From Paenibacillus silvisoli (GTDB lineage Bacteria > Bacillota > Bacilli > Paenibacillales > Paenibacillaceae): a DNA stretch of 64,000 nt. The position numbers and the translations under genes are program-made. Where the stretch lies: contig NZ_CP133017.1 in the NCBI RefSeq assembly GCF_030866765.1, positions 3,764,001 to 3,828,000 of the forward strand, given 5' to 3'. The notes below the pieces were generated by a model. The model had not been told where the DNA came from. It saw only the letters and a list, made by a program, of their open reading frames with translations, and made no database searches. Positions 1-8,311 of the stretch are shown here, piece by piece. Every line of letters starts with the position of its first letter. Positions within the stretch are counted from its first letter, which is position 1.

Positions 1-996
1 CGAGCCCTGCGCTTCCTCCACGATGCGGATGATTTGGGCGAGCACCGTTTCTTTGCCGACCTTGGTCGCCCGCATGACGAGCGCGCCGTTGCCGTTCAGC
101 GTCGCGCCGATGAGCGGGTCGCCCGGCTGCTTCTGGACCGGCATGCTTTCGCCGGTCAGCATCGACTCGTTCACGGCGGATGCTCCATCCGTGACGATGC
201 CGTCGACCGGAATTTTCTCGCCGGGCTTGATGGCCACGATGTCGCCGGCTTGAACGTCCTCGATCGTCACGCGCATCTCCACACCGTCCCGAATGACGGT
301 CGCCTGCTTCGGCGCGAGCCCGATCAAGGCGCTGATGGCACGGGACGAGCGTCCCTTCGCCAACGCTTCGAGCAGCTTCCCAAGCAGCAGAAACGTGATC
401 AGCAGCGCGCTCGTTTCATAGTACAGTTCAACCCTATGCATGCGGTCGCCCATGGATGCCAGCGTTTCATACAGACTATAGAAGTAAGCGGCCGAGGTGC
501 CGATCGCGATGAGCACATCCATATTGGCGCTTCGGCCTCGCAGCGCCTTGAAGGCGCCGACGTAGAACGGCGCGCCGATCGCGAATTGAACGGGTGTCGC
601 CAAGCTGAGCTGCAGCCAAGGGTTCATCAGCCACTCCGGCAAGCTCAAGAACGAAGCGAACGCGAAGTGATCCGCCATGGCAAGCAGCAGCGGCAAGGAC
701 AGCAAGGCCGAAATGACGAAGCGAAGCTTCAACCGCGAGATCGCGGATGCCCGCTGCTCGCCAGGCTGCTTCGTTTCCCCCTTCATCTCGGCATGGAAGC
801 CAAGCTCGTCGACCCGCCGCATGACATCGGCAACGGCGAGAACCGCTTCATTATATTCAATTCGAGCCGTTTCCATCGTCAAATTGACGCTGGCGCTCGC
901 GACGCCTTCCATCCGTGAAAGACCTTTCTCAATGCGTGCCGCGCATGACGCGCAGGTCATGCCGCTGATTTGAAGCGTCGTCTTCTGGTTCGCCAT
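1..996 (-). CDS. copA: Copper-translocating P1B-type ATPase, N-terminal part (runs off the window)
   Basis: Exports Cu(I) across the cytoplasmic membrane using ATP. The 332 visible codons start with a single heavy-metal-associated domain carrying GMTCASC at about residues 12-18. Hydrophobic segments follow, and then the actuator domain with GEKIPVDG and TGES near residue 281. The frame is open to base 1, so the CPC membrane motif, the DKTGT phosphorylation site and the ATP-binding domain lie outside. Only one metal-binding domain is present, whereas Bacillus CopA has two. The ATG at 996 follows a GGGGAGG ribosome site. Two CsoR-type operators sit in its promoter and csoR is the next gene on the same strand, so copper is the likely substrate. 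Silver or another soft metal cannot be excluded from this part alone. Confidence 0.92.
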   Translation of the reverse strand, partial: MANQKTTLQISGMTCASCAARIEKGLSRMEGVASASVNLTMETARIEYNEAVLAVADVMRRVDELGFHAEMKGETKQPGEQRASAISRLKLRFVISALLSLPLLLAMADHFAFASFLSLPEWLMNPWLQLSLATPVQFAIGAPFYVGAFKALRGRSANMDVLIAIGTSAAYFYSLYETLASMGDRMHRVELYYETSALLITFLLLGKLLEALAKGRSSRAISALIGLAPKQATVIRDGVEMRVTIEDVQAGDIVAIKPGEKIPVDGIVTDGASAVNESMLTGESMPVQKQPGDPLIGATLNGNGALVMRATKVGKETVLAQIIRIVEEAQGS

Positions 997-1019
997 CGCA
1001 ACCTCCCCTTTCGCTTCAT

Positions 1020-1076
1020 ATACCTCCAGAGGGTATCCTCAACCTCATCTTAGCATACCCCATGGGGGTACCGCAA
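1020..1076 (-). promoter_or_regulatory. copA promoter with two CsoR-type operators
   Basis: On the minus strand TTGCGG (1071-1076) and TAAGAT (1047-1052) are 18 bp apart, with a TGC extended -10. The palindrome ATACCCCATGGGGGTACC (1055-1072) fills the spacer. A second copy, ATACCTCCAGAGGGTAT (1020-1036), lies in the early transcribed region. Both have the TACC-N-GGTA form of known CsoR sites. Repression relieved by Cu(I) is inferred. Confidence 0.8.
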
Positions 1077-1081
1077 GAGTT

Positions 1082-1113
1082 AAAAAAAAGACCGCCAAAC
1101 CTCACGTACGGTC
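1082..1113 (-). terminator. Terminator after csoR
   Basis: On the minus strand GACCG and CGGTC pair and are followed by eight T residues. It lies 10 bp beyond the csoR stop and separates csoR from the copA promoter. Confidence 0.6.
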
Positions 1114-1122
1114 AACGGATCT

Positions 1123-1455
1123 TTATTTCATTAATTTATTCATCGTCACCAGCAGCTCCTTGACGACATCATGGTCGCCCTGCTGAATCCGCTCAATGAC
1201 GCAGCTATTCATATGATGCTCAAGCAGCAGCTTGCCCACGCTGTTCAAAGCCGATTGCGCAGCCGCAATCTGGTTGAGCACGTCATCGCAATACGTATCC
1301 TTCTCGATAAGCCCCTTAATGCCGCGAACCTGTCCTTCGATCCGATTCAGCCTCGCGATCAGATTGTTCTTCGTAGCATCCGAATGCGCGCTGCGTCGCT
1401 CCTGGTCATGGTCGTGTTCAAGCGTCTTTCCATGGCAATGCTCGTTGCCTTCCAT
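1123..1455 (-). CDS. csoR: CsoR-family copper-sensing repressor
   Basis: All-helical DUF156 repressor that leaves DNA when it binds Cu(I). The protein has 110 residues. The copper ligands typical of the family are present as Cys56 (TYCDD), His81 and Cys85 (EHHMNSC). The DNA-contacting start RLNRIEGQVRGI lies at about residues 35-46. The N-terminal tail is His-rich (HCHGKTLEHDHD), which may add metal ligands. The frame reaches further upstream, but the ATG at 1455 is preceded by GGGGGAG at good spacing and is preferred. The gene has its own promoter with an operator in the spacer, so autoregulation is likely. The copA operators next to it mark copA as the target. A sulfur- or nickel-responsive relative is less likely because the Cys-His-Cys set is complete. 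Confidence 0.92.
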   Translation of the reverse strand: MEGNEHCHGKTLEHDHDQERRSAHSDATKNNLIARLNRIEGQVRGIKGLIEKDTYCDDVLNQIAAAQSALNSVGKLLLEHHMNSCVIERIQQGDHDVVKELLVTMNKLMK

Positions 1456-1477
1456 TGTGCACTCCCCCTTCATATCT

Positions 1478-1506
1478 ACTATATCATACCTCCAGGGGGT
1501 ATACAA
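1478..1506 (-). promoter_or_regulatory. csoR promoter with CsoR-type operator
   Basis: TTGTAT (1501-1506) and TATAGT (1478-1483) are separated by 17 bp on the minus strand. The palindrome ATACCTCCAGGGGGTAT (1486-1502) covers the spacer, so a bound repressor would block RNA polymerase. Confidence 0.78.
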
Positions 1507-1512
1507 CGCCAC

Positions 1513-2052
1513 TCAGCTTTGATATAGGAACACGGCTGCAAGCACGAAAACGCCCAAGCCGAACACGAAAGGATGGAGCAGCGGCGTCTGCTTGCTTGAG
1601 GCGCCATCGGCAGCTTCATTCTTCCCCTCTTGAGATTGTTCCCTTATTAATTGTAGAACAACCATGTGAATAAACACATAAATCACGTCGACGAAGAGCA
1701 CCATCATCCCCGCGTGCTTGCCGATCATGACGCCAAGCATCGCCCCCATCATGCCGCCCATAATGCCTGCGAGCATCCCGTCAAGCGCCGCCATCGTGCT
1801 TACCGGTTTTCCGGCCAAATAACCGCAAACCATGCCGAGCAGTACGGCTCCCGCGGTTGGAACGGTCAGATCCTGCGGATACACGATGCCGGCGATCGTA
1901 CCGATCGTCACGCTTGTCATCATGCCGATCGTCATCGCGATCATCATGCCGGCCATGCAGCTAAGAAAAGCGCTTCTTATATAGGTGCGTGCAATCGACC
2001 AGCCGGACAAGCCCGTAACGACAAGCATGCTCCCGAAATAAAAGTACAGCAT
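1513..2052 (-). CDS. Met- and Gly-rich integral membrane protein next to csoR
   Basis: Not recognised as a named family. From the ATG at 2052 (AAGGGG ribosome site about 10 bp upstream) the product has about 179 residues. It has four or more hydrophobic segments and a charged tail (REQSQEGKNEAADG) before a last membrane helix. Two segments are unusually rich in methionine: AGMMIAMTIGMM and GMLAGIMGGMMGAMLG. Met clusters in membranes often coordinate Cu(I), and the csoR promoter lies directly downstream, so a role in copper handling is a reasonable inference. Glycine and Met spacing (GxxxG) may simply reflect tight helix packing. The frame extends upstream to 2160, but those 36 residues are polar and lack a clear ribosome site. 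Confidence 0.6.
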   Translation of the reverse strand: MLYFYFGSMLVVTGLSGWSIARTYIRSAFLSCMAGMMIAMTIGMMTSVTIGTIAGIVYPQDLTVPTAGAVLLGMVCGYLAGKPVSTMAALDGMLAGIMGGMMGAMLGVMIGKHAGMMVLFVDVIYVFIHMVVLQLIREQSQEGKNEAADGASSKQTPLLHPFVFGLGVFVLAAVFLYQS

Positions 2053-2290
2053 CGGACAAACGCCCCTTCGATACGCATCATTCCATGAATCTATTCCGGC
2101 ACGCCTGTCAATATGCGTTCCATGAGTATTTTCTAATTGAATTCTCATTTTTCGCCACAAACCCTTGTCCCGCGCAGTGTATGCGCTTTCTTAGTAAATG
2201 GTGGAATTTTTTGATGTGCTATAGTGTGTGTAGGCCATTAGTCCTGAACAAAAAAATCCATCATGAAACACATCATAGGGGGAATTCATT

Positions 2291-2764
2291 ATGAACAACA
2301 AATTTACGAAACTAGTGATGAGCGTAACATTGAGCTTTTCTTTGCTTCTCGGCGGAACGGCAGCTATGCAAGCGAAGCCTGTAAGCGCCGCTACCACATC
2401 GCAAGCGAACAGCATGATCAGCACAGCCAAAAAATATCTCGGCACACCATATAGATTCGGCGCATCGACAAGCACAACGCGTTATTTCGACTGCTCTTCG
2501 TTGATGAAGTATCTGTACAAGAAGCAAGGCATCTACCTGCCGCGCGAATCGAAGGATCAAGCGAAGGTCGGCAAGTATGTAAGCAAGAGCAACCTGAAGC
2601 CGGGCGACCTGGTCTTCTTCTACAAGCCGATTCACCATGTCGGCATGTACATCGGCAATGGCAAAATCATCCACACGTACGGCAAGCCCGGCGTTATGAT
2701 CTCCAGCATCAAATCCGGCTGGTGGAGCCAGCACTACACGACTGCACGCCGCATTTCCAAATAA
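2291..2764 (+). CDS. Secreted NlpC/P60 (C40) peptidoglycan endopeptidase
   Basis: Cuts peptide stems of peptidoglycan outside the cell. The 157-residue product has a signal peptide (MNNKFTKLVMSVTLSFSLLL, cleavage likely near residue 34) followed by a single NlpC/P60 domain. The catalytic Cys68 is in FDCSSLMKY. The His is in PIHHVGMYIGNG (about 115-116), and a polar partner lies near IIHTYG. Common extra wall-binding domains (SH3, LysM) are absent, so it is a minimal enzyme like many small Paenibacillus hydrolases. The start follows AGGGGG. Substrate bond (D-Glu to diamino acid) is inferred from the family. The gene is monocistronic and ends at a strong hairpin. Confidence 0.9.
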   Translation: MNNKFTKLVMSVTLSFSLLLGGTAAMQAKPVSAATTSQANSMISTAKKYLGTPYRFGASTSTTRYFDCSSLMKYLYKKQGIYLPRESKDQAKVGKYVSKSNLKPGDLVFFYKPIHHVGMYIGNGKIIHTYGKPGVMISSIKSGWWSQHYTTARRISK

Positions 2765-2779
2765 TCGTCCGCTAATACA

Positions 2780-2818
2780 AAGAAGGAACGCTCATCCTCG
2801 AGCGTTCCTTCTTTTTTT
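2780..2818. terminator. Bidirectional terminator between P60 gene and CLC gene
   Basis: A 14-bp stem (AAGAAGGAACGCTC and its complement) is followed by T7 on the plus strand and flanked by A residues on the left. It contains the last codons and the stop of the convergent CLC gene at 2792. Confidence 0.85.
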
Positions 2819-4072
2819 GCGTTGCTCGTTCAGCAGCCTTATACCCGGCACCTGTATATAAAACCTCGGTTTAGCGACGCCGGCCAGCTGGGCGCTGTAA
2901 ATGCCTGTATGCCCCGACACCATATAACTCACTACACAGGCAAGCAGCATATATCCCGCTCCGGAAGTGCCGAACAGCTCCAGACCGAGCACGAAACAGG
3001 CAAAAGGCGCATTCGCCGCGCCGCTGAACACGGCAATAAGTCCGAGTCCCGCCAGAAAGGCGGCAGGCAAATGCAGCAGCGCATGCAGTGAATTGCCGAG
3101 CGTCGCGCCGATCACGAAGAGCGGCGTTACTTCTCCGCCTAAGTACCCCGAGCCAAGCGTAACGACGGTAAATACGGTTTTCCATATGAAGGCTGTCGCC
3201 GGAAGTCCCTCTTCAAACGACTGCACCAAGAGCGGCAGGCTCAATCCTAAATAGTCGCGGGATTGGGCCATATAGACTAGCGCGATCACGGCGAGCCCGC
3301 CGACGAAAGCTCTTGCCCATCCTGAGGCGATCAGCTTCGAGAACCAACGCTTGATGACATGAAGCGACGCCGCAAAAATCAAACTCATGAGTCCGAATGC
3401 GAGCGCGGCCGCGATTACCTTCAAAACAACCGTCCAGCTAAAGGCCGGAATACCGCCTATATCATAGTGAAGATGCGTAATTCCCCACGCCATCGTGGTG
3501 TAATCGCCGACCAACGCCGCAGCCAGACACGGGAGAACGGCACGATAGGTCACCCACCGCCCCATCGTCACGGCTTCAAGCGCAAAGACTAGCCCTGCCC
3601 ATGGCGTGCCGAATACCGCGCCGAAGCCGGAGCTAATGCCGCATAGAAGCAGCACGCGCCGGCCTTCCGAATCCACTCTGAGCAATCGCCCCAGTTCGTC
3701 CGCAAGACTGCCGCCCATTTGCACGGCTGTCCCTTCACGCCCTGCCGAGCCACCGAAGAGATGCGTGATCCACGTGCCGAGCAGAATGAACGGAGCCATC
3801 CGCAGCGGAACCAGCTCGAACGTATCCGGCTCCTCGTGTCCCCGCCTGATCTGCTCGATAATTAAGTTGTTCCCTTTACCTGCGTTCGCTCCGTACTTCG
3901 CATACAACCAGCTGACGGCGGCCCCGGCAAGCGGCAATCCGAACAACAGCCAAAAATGCTCGATCTGAAGATAAGTTGCATATTCGAGTCCGGCCAGAAA
4001 TAATGCGGCAGCCGAACCGACCAGCAAGCCCGTCAACGCTCCATACAATAACCACCATAATTGCCTTTTCAT
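2792..4072 (-). CDS. CLC-family antiporter, probably the fluoride/proton type
   Basis: Membrane antiporter of about 426 residues with ten or more hydrophobic segments and no CBS domains. It carries GGSAGREGT, where canonical chloride CLCs have GREGP, and GSGYLGGEVTPLF in the second anion-site region. GREGT and GGEVTP are, from memory, hallmarks of the CLC-F clade, which expels fluoride in exchange for protons. The Glu of GREGT is the gating glutamate position. The ATG at 4072 or 4075 is preferred because GGGG lies just upstream; the frame reaches 4147. No fluoride riboswitch was recognised upstream. The stop lies inside the terminator hairpin shared with the P60 gene. A chloride exchanger remains possible. 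Confidence 0.82.
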   Translation of the reverse strand: MKRQLWWLLYGALTGLLVGSAAALFLAGLEYATYLQIEHFWLLFGLPLAGAAVSWLYAKYGANAGKGNNLIIEQIRRGHEEPDTFELVPLRMAPFILLGTWITHLFGGSAGREGTAVQMGGSLADELGRLLRVDSEGRRVLLLCGISSGFGAVFGTPWAGLVFALEAVTMGRWVTYRAVLPCLAAALVGDYTTMAWGITHLHYDIGGIPAFSWTVVLKVIAAALAFGLMSLIFAASLHVIKRWFSKLIASGWARAFVGGLAVIALVYMAQSRDYLGLSLPLLVQSFEEGLPATAFIWKTVFTVVTLGSGYLGGEVTPLFVIGATLGNSLHALLHLPAAFLAGLGLIAVFSGAANAPFACFVLGLELFGTSGAGYMLLACVVSYMVSGHTGIYSAQLAGVAKPRFYIQVPGIRLLNEQRKKRRNARG

Positions 4073-4219
4073 CATGTCCCCGTTTCGCCTTCCATTTCGC
4101 GTTCTACGATATCCTCCATCATAGCCGCAAGACCGCGAAACGCGCAATAAACTTCCTTGCCAGGGTTATAAAGACATGACAAAACGTCCATCCTAAATAA
4201 GAATGGAGGTGATATCTAC

Positions 4220-4375
4220 ATGGCAAAGGATGTACTATGCGAAGTGAATTCCTGCAAGTATTGGGCGGCAGGAAACCAATGCAACGCTTCCTCGATCTAC
4301 GTCGTCAACAACCGCGGGAAGCAAGCGCACAATTCCGAAGAGACGGACTGCAAAACGTTTGAGCCGAAAATCTAA
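4220..4375 (+). CDS. DUF1540 small Cys-rich protein
   Basis: A 51-residue protein starting MAKDVLCEVNSCKYWAAGN, with four cysteines in the DUF1540 pattern (C-x4-C-x8-C, then C44). The arrangement suggests a small metal-binding or disulfide fold; no biochemical role is established to my knowledge. The ATG is preceded by GGAGGTGAT, an almost perfect match to the 16S anti-SD, so high expression is likely. It starts 147 bp from the divergent CLC gene and ends at a strong terminator. Confidence 0.85.
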   Translation: MAKDVLCEVNSCKYWAAGNQCNASSIYVVNNRGKQAHNSEETDCKTFEPKI

Positions 4376-4395
4376 TTCCGCTTCGCCGAAAAAAA

Positions 4396-4432
4396 AGAGC
4401 CGCCTCGTCCAGAAGGCGGCTCTTCCTTTTCA
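4396..4432. terminator. Terminator between DUF1540 gene and isomerase-like gene
   Basis: Stem AAGAGCCGCC with its complement GGCGGCTCTT, preceded by an A run and followed by TCCTTTT. It can serve both convergent genes. Confidence 0.8.
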
Positions 4433-4509
4433 CCCTGTCCTTCTATACAACAGTATAGCCAACAGTGATAATAATTATCAGTGAGAATGGAATTTTCGAA
4501 TATTAGCGG

Positions 4510-5328
4510 CTACGCCTGCCATTTCTTGACGTTCTCTTTGAAACGTCTGTAGATCCAGTCGTTTACTTCCCACAGATCCGCAACCGGTACGTTCGTGTGC
4601 GGCAGCGTGTGCATGTAGCCTGGAGGGCCGAATTCCGGAACGACCGTCGACACCGCATTGCCTTGCGCGGCGCGGCTTAGAATCATTTCTTTCCACCAGC
4701 CCTCGAACAGCGCCAGCTCCGTAGCGTACTCCTTCGCGGATGGATCCGCTACTTGCGGGCCTTCCGCATAGCCTACGCGGGCATGGATGTGAAGCGTGCG
4801 GGAGATCGCGGTCTCGATGTCCGCTCTGTTGTCGTCCAGCAGCGATTCGCAGACGCAAGTCCAGTGGCTGAAGTCCGCCGTGATTTTCAGTTCAGGCAGC
4901 GCTTCAAGCAAGCGAGCCGTCGTCCAAGGCGTGAACATCGCGCGCTGACGGTGCGTTTCGTGGCCAACCGCAAGACCTGTCGAACGTTCAACGGCAAGCG
5001 CCTGCTCGAAGAAGCTGATTTGCTGCTCGAACGTGAAATGGTCGCGCGCGCTGTGCGAGTTGACGAACAGCGGCTTGAAGGATACCGCGCGCTCCACTTG
5101 CTCGGCGAAGCTTGCCGCGTGCGCCGAAGCGTCGCTGCCGCCCGTAAAGATTTGCGGGATAAAGTCGAATTGGAATTCTTCGAGAAGCTCCTTGAATTCC
5201 GCTTCTTGCTGAGCATCCGGCATAGGCGTTTCTACGCCGTCGAAGCCTGCCGCTTTAATGCGGACGAACATATCCCGGTATGGCGTGCCTTCCATGCCCC
5301 AAAGCGCTTTTAGAAATTTCGTTTGCAT
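4510..5328 (-). CDS. Xylose isomerase-like TIM barrel protein (sugar phosphate isomerase/epimerase family)
   Basis: A 272-residue single-domain protein of the AP endonuclease 2/xylose isomerase-like fold. Probable metal ligands are spread as in the family: VGHETH near residue 120, TADFSHW near 150, HIHARVGY near 180 and VVPEFGP near 230. Such proteins isomerise or epimerise sugars, inositols or hydroxypyruvate; the substrate cannot be read from sequence. It has no obvious operon partner: the gene upstream on the same strand starts 77 bp away and is an unrelated exporter on the far side of a gap. The ATG at 5328 follows GGGAGGAA. Endonuclease IV is unlikely because its DNA-binding loops and length do not match. 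Confidence 0.82.
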   Translation of the reverse strand: MQTKFLKALWGMEGTPYRDMFVRIKAAGFDGVETPMPDAQQEAEFKELLEEFQFDFIPQIFTGGSDASAHAASFAEQVERAVSFKPLFVNSHSARDHFTFEQQISFFEQALAVERSTGLAVGHETHRQRAMFTPWTTARLLEALPELKITADFSHWTCVCESLLDDNRADIETAISRTLHIHARVGYAEGPQVADPSAKEYATELALFEGWWKEMILSRAAQGNAVSTVVPEFGPPGYMHTLPHTNVPVADLWEVNDWIYRRFKENVKKWQA

Positions 5329-5405
5329 CTTATATTCCTCCCTGGCTTTTCACATGATTGAACAAATTACCACTCTTAACTATACACGGGGCTTGTCTAT
5401 GCTGA

Positions 5406-7178
5406 CTACTCTAATTCTACGGTTTCTTTCTCCTGCAGCCGAAGCTGCTGCGTGGCAAATTCCAGGTACATCGGGTGCGTTTCAAGCAGCTCCGCATGCG
5501 TGCCGCTTCCTGTCAGCCGCCCCTTCTCGATGAACAAAATTTGATCGGCGTCCACGACCGTCGACAGCCGATGGGCAATGACAAGCGTCGTCCGTCCGGC
5601 CATCAAATTTTTGAGCGCTTCCTGCACGACGACTTCGGATTTGCTGTCCAGGCTTGAGGTCGCCTCGTCCAGCATGAGAATTTTCGGATCGCGCAGCAGC
5701 GCCCGCGCAATGGCGATACGCTGGCGCTGCCCGCCGGAGAGCTTGATGCCGCGTTCGCCAACCTCCGTATCATAACCGTTTGGCAGCTCGCTAATGAATC
5801 CATGGGCGTATGCCATTTCGGCTGCCTGCACGATGCGCTCCATGCTTACGTCATGATCGATGCCGTAGCAAAGATTATCCCGGATCGTTCCCGCGATGAG
5901 CGGGCTTTCCTGGGAAACATAGCCGAATTGGCTGCGCCAAACCCGTAAATTGAAGCTGTCAATCGGCTCTTGGCCGAGCGTAATCGACCCGCCGGACGGC
6001 TCGTAATAGCGTTCCAGCAGCGAGAACAGCGTCGTTTTGCCTCCGCCGCTCGGTCCGACGATCGCCGTCACCGAGCCCGGCTCGACCCGGAAATCGAGTC
6101 CGGACAACACCGGCTCGCCGTTCGAATAATGGAAGCTGAGGTTGTTGACCGAAATCGTCTGCTCCGATTTGACGACAGGCTTGCCGCTCTCATGGTCTTC
6201 CTCGGGCGAATCCAGAATCGTAATGATGCGCTCCGTAGCTCCCACCGTCTTCTTGAATTGCGTGAAGAACGACGTAATTTGCGTCATCGGCATGACGATT
6301 TGGATGAGATATAGGATGAACGCGACCAGCTCGCCGGCCGACAACGCGCCGGATGAGACGCGCATGCCGCCGTAGCCGATAATGACGACTAGCAGCATCA
6401 TCATGACGAAAAACATAAGCGGCGCAATCATCGCCTGGATGCGCGCTTCCTTCAAGCCGAACTTAAACAGCGAGCTGATGCCTTTGCTGCCGGCCGCATA
6501 TTCGCGTTTCTCGGCGTTCATCGATTTGACGAGCCGCACTTCGGACAGCACCTGCGTCAATGTCGTCGTAAACGAAGCGGTTTCCTCTTGCAGCCCTTTC
6601 GATACGAGGTACATCTGTCTGCCAAGCGGAGCCATAAATAACGCCGCGAGAGGAATTACGCTCAACATGACCGAAGTCATCTGCCAATCCATGTAGAACA
6701 GGACCGCGACAGAGCCGATAACGGAGATCACGCCAGTTAAAAAGCTCGTAAGATTCTCCGCGATCAGCTGCTTCACGATGGCGGTATCGTTCGTCATCCT
6801 GCTGATCGTTTCGCCTGTCCGATGGTTATCGTAGTAGCTGATCGGCAGCTTCAGCAGCTTTTGCCACAGCTTGTCCCGCAGGTTGGCGACTACGCGCTGG
6901 CCGATCGCGTTCAGTAAATACATAGAGAAGCCGCTCGCTACCGCCTGGAGTACAAAGATCGCGCCGAGCAAAGCAATTTGCTGCCAGCTCAAATGGCTGA
7001 GCGAGAAGCCGTCGACGAGATTTTTCGTAAACAGCGGAATGACGAGCGAGATGAGCGTCCCGATCAACCCTAACGTCCCCGCGATTACGATAAGCCCGGT
7101 GGATGGCCGGGTTTTTCGGATCAAATGAAGCAGCTGCTTCCAATTTCCTTTCTCTGATTGCGTAGCCGTAGTTTCCAT
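5406..7178 (-). CDS. bmrA: BmrA-type homodimeric multidrug ABC exporter
   Basis: A half-transporter of 590 residues with an N-terminal six-helix exporter domain (about 1-320) and a C-terminal ATPase domain. The ATPase has Walker A GPSGGGKTT, signature LSGGQRQR, Walker B ILMLDEATSS and switch AHRLST, all intact, so it can work as a homodimer. Many stretches match my memory of Bacillus subtilis BmrA (589 residues), for example KNLVDGFS, GISSLFKFG, ATERIITIL and YVSQESPL. It is expected to pump hydrophobic drugs or lipids outward. It starts with ATG after AAGGATTTGATTCCAT. No regulator is adjacent. The length and motifs argue against the heterodimeric type found at 23404-27019. Confidence 0.9.
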   Translation of the reverse strand: METTATQSEKGNWKQLLHLIRKTRPSTGLIVIAGTLGLIGTLISLVIPLFTKNLVDGFSLSHLSWQQIALLGAIFVLQAVASGFSMYLLNAIGQRVVANLRDKLWQKLLKLPISYYDNHRTGETISRMTNDTAIVKQLIAENLTSFLTGVISVIGSVAVLFYMDWQMTSVMLSVIPLAALFMAPLGRQMYLVSKGLQEETASFTTTLTQVLSEVRLVKSMNAEKREYAAGSKGISSLFKFGLKEARIQAMIAPLMFFVMMMLLVVIIGYGGMRVSSGALSAGELVAFILYLIQIVMPMTQITSFFTQFKKTVGATERIITILDSPEEDHESGKPVVKSEQTISVNNLSFHYSNGEPVLSGLDFRVEPGSVTAIVGPSGGGKTTLFSLLERYYEPSGGSITLGQEPIDSFNLRVWRSQFGYVSQESPLIAGTIRDNLCYGIDHDVSMERIVQAAEMAYAHGFISELPNGYDTEVGERGIKLSGGQRQRIAIARALLRDPKILMLDEATSSLDSKSEVVVQEALKNLMAGRTTLVIAHRLSTVVDADQILFIEKGRLTGSGTHAELLETHPMYLEFATQQLRLQEKETVELE

Positions 7179-7251
7179 ATGGAATCAAATCCTTCCCTGA
7201 CGTCTCTAATCTGTAAGTACGCGATAAGCTTATCAGCGGTTTTTGAACAGA

Positions 7252-8205
7252 TTATGAACGGCAGGCTGGCACGATATGGCGGAAGAGCAGCTCCTTGGCG
7301 TATATCGCTTCGCTCTTGCCCTCGGGTTCCTTGCGAATAGCCGCAACCAAGTCGAGCGACGGCACGATAAAAATATATTGGCCGCCGTAGCCTTTGGCAA
7401 AACAGCAGTCGACGACGCCATTATGCGATTGCAGCGAAATCCACCAATGATAGCCGTATTCGCCGAATATCGGCGGCTCGTAATGGGCGAGCCCTTTGTG
7501 ATGCACAGAAGTCGACGCTTCGACCCAGGATCGCGGGATGAGCTGTTCGCTTTCCCAGAGGCCGCCCTGCAAATACAGCTGACCGAATTTGGCCATGTCG
7601 TTCGAGGTCAGATGGAGTCCCGCTCCGCCCTCGTAGATGCCGGAATGGCTGTTCCATCTCGGTTTGCGGAAACGGAGCGGCCGGAAGAGCTTTTCGTCCG
7701 CGTACGAATAAGTCGTTGCGCCTGTCGTCATCGTCAGAATCGCGGAAAGCAAGTGGGAGTTGCCCGAATTGTAGGCGAACGCTTCGCCCGGGTCTTGAGC
7801 CATTGGCTGAGCAAGGATGAACGCAATCCAATCGTCGGTCCGTCTCATTTTCCAATAGGGCTTGTCGAAATCGGGCCATTCCAGCCCGGCGGTCATCGTC
7901 AGCAGATGCTTGATTCGAATACGGCTCTTGCGCTCGTCCGTGTTCAGCTCGGGAAAATAGCGCGCGATCGGCTCCTCGATGCCGGCGATATATCCATCTT
8001 CAATGGCAATGCCGACTAGAGCGGATAGAATACTCTTCGTGGCGGAGTACACCGCGGCCAGCCTGTCGCTTCCGCTCTCGTGCCATTCCCACCTCAGCTT
8101 GCCGTGCTGCAGGACGACCAAATCGTTGATTTTCCAAGCCGCCAGCTGTTCCAGCAGCTCATCTGTCAGCAGCTCCGGCCCGTTCGTTGCCATCGGTATA
8201 TGCAT
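7252..8205 (-). CDS. Serine hydrolase of the beta-lactamase / class C penicillin-binding family
   Basis: A 317-residue protein without a clear signal peptide, so probably cytoplasmic. The catalytic SxxK appears as SATKS near residue 54, and the second element YxN as YNSGN near 145. The third element is KGYGGQ in place of KTG, as in many esterase-like members. Such enzymes hydrolyse esters or D-amino acid peptides; classical beta-lactam resistance should not be assumed. The ATG at 8205 has AAGGAG about 14 bp upstream; the second Met (residue 5) would be closer to ideal spacing. It is divergent from the esterase at 8312, the two sharing a 106-bp promoter gap. Confidence 0.85.
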   Translation of the reverse strand: MHIPMATNGPELLTDELLEQLAAWKINDLVVLQHGKLRWEWHESGSDRLAAVYSATKSILSALVGIAIEDGYIAGIEEPIARYFPELNTDERKSRIRIKHLLTMTAGLEWPDFDKPYWKMRRTDDWIAFILAQPMAQDPGEAFAYNSGNSHLLSAILTMTTGATTYSYADEKLFRPLRFRKPRWNSHSGIYEGGAGLHLTSNDMAKFGQLYLQGGLWESEQLIPRSWVEASTSVHHKGLAHYEPPIFGEYGYHWWISLQSHNGVVDCCFAKGYGGQYIFIVPSLDLVAAIRKEPEGKSEAIYAKELLFRHIVPACRS

Positions 8206-8311
8206 CTTTTTGGCAGCTCCTTTCTCGCGGCAGCTTCAAGTTCATCCCAAATCGTGTAAAATAGAAGTGCTTGTCCAAATTTCTATTCTCATACCGGAGG
8301 TTGATTGAAGC

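Noticed and set aside
4073-4219. Fluoride riboswitch upstream of the CLC gene
   Set aside because: I looked for the crcB-type GGNGATGG core on the minus strand and saw only a partial GGATGGACG; pairing for the pseudoknot is lacking.
7252-8205. Beta-lactam resistance gene
   Set aside because: The third motif is KGYGG, not KTG, and there is no signal peptide, so a general esterase or peptidase is more likely.
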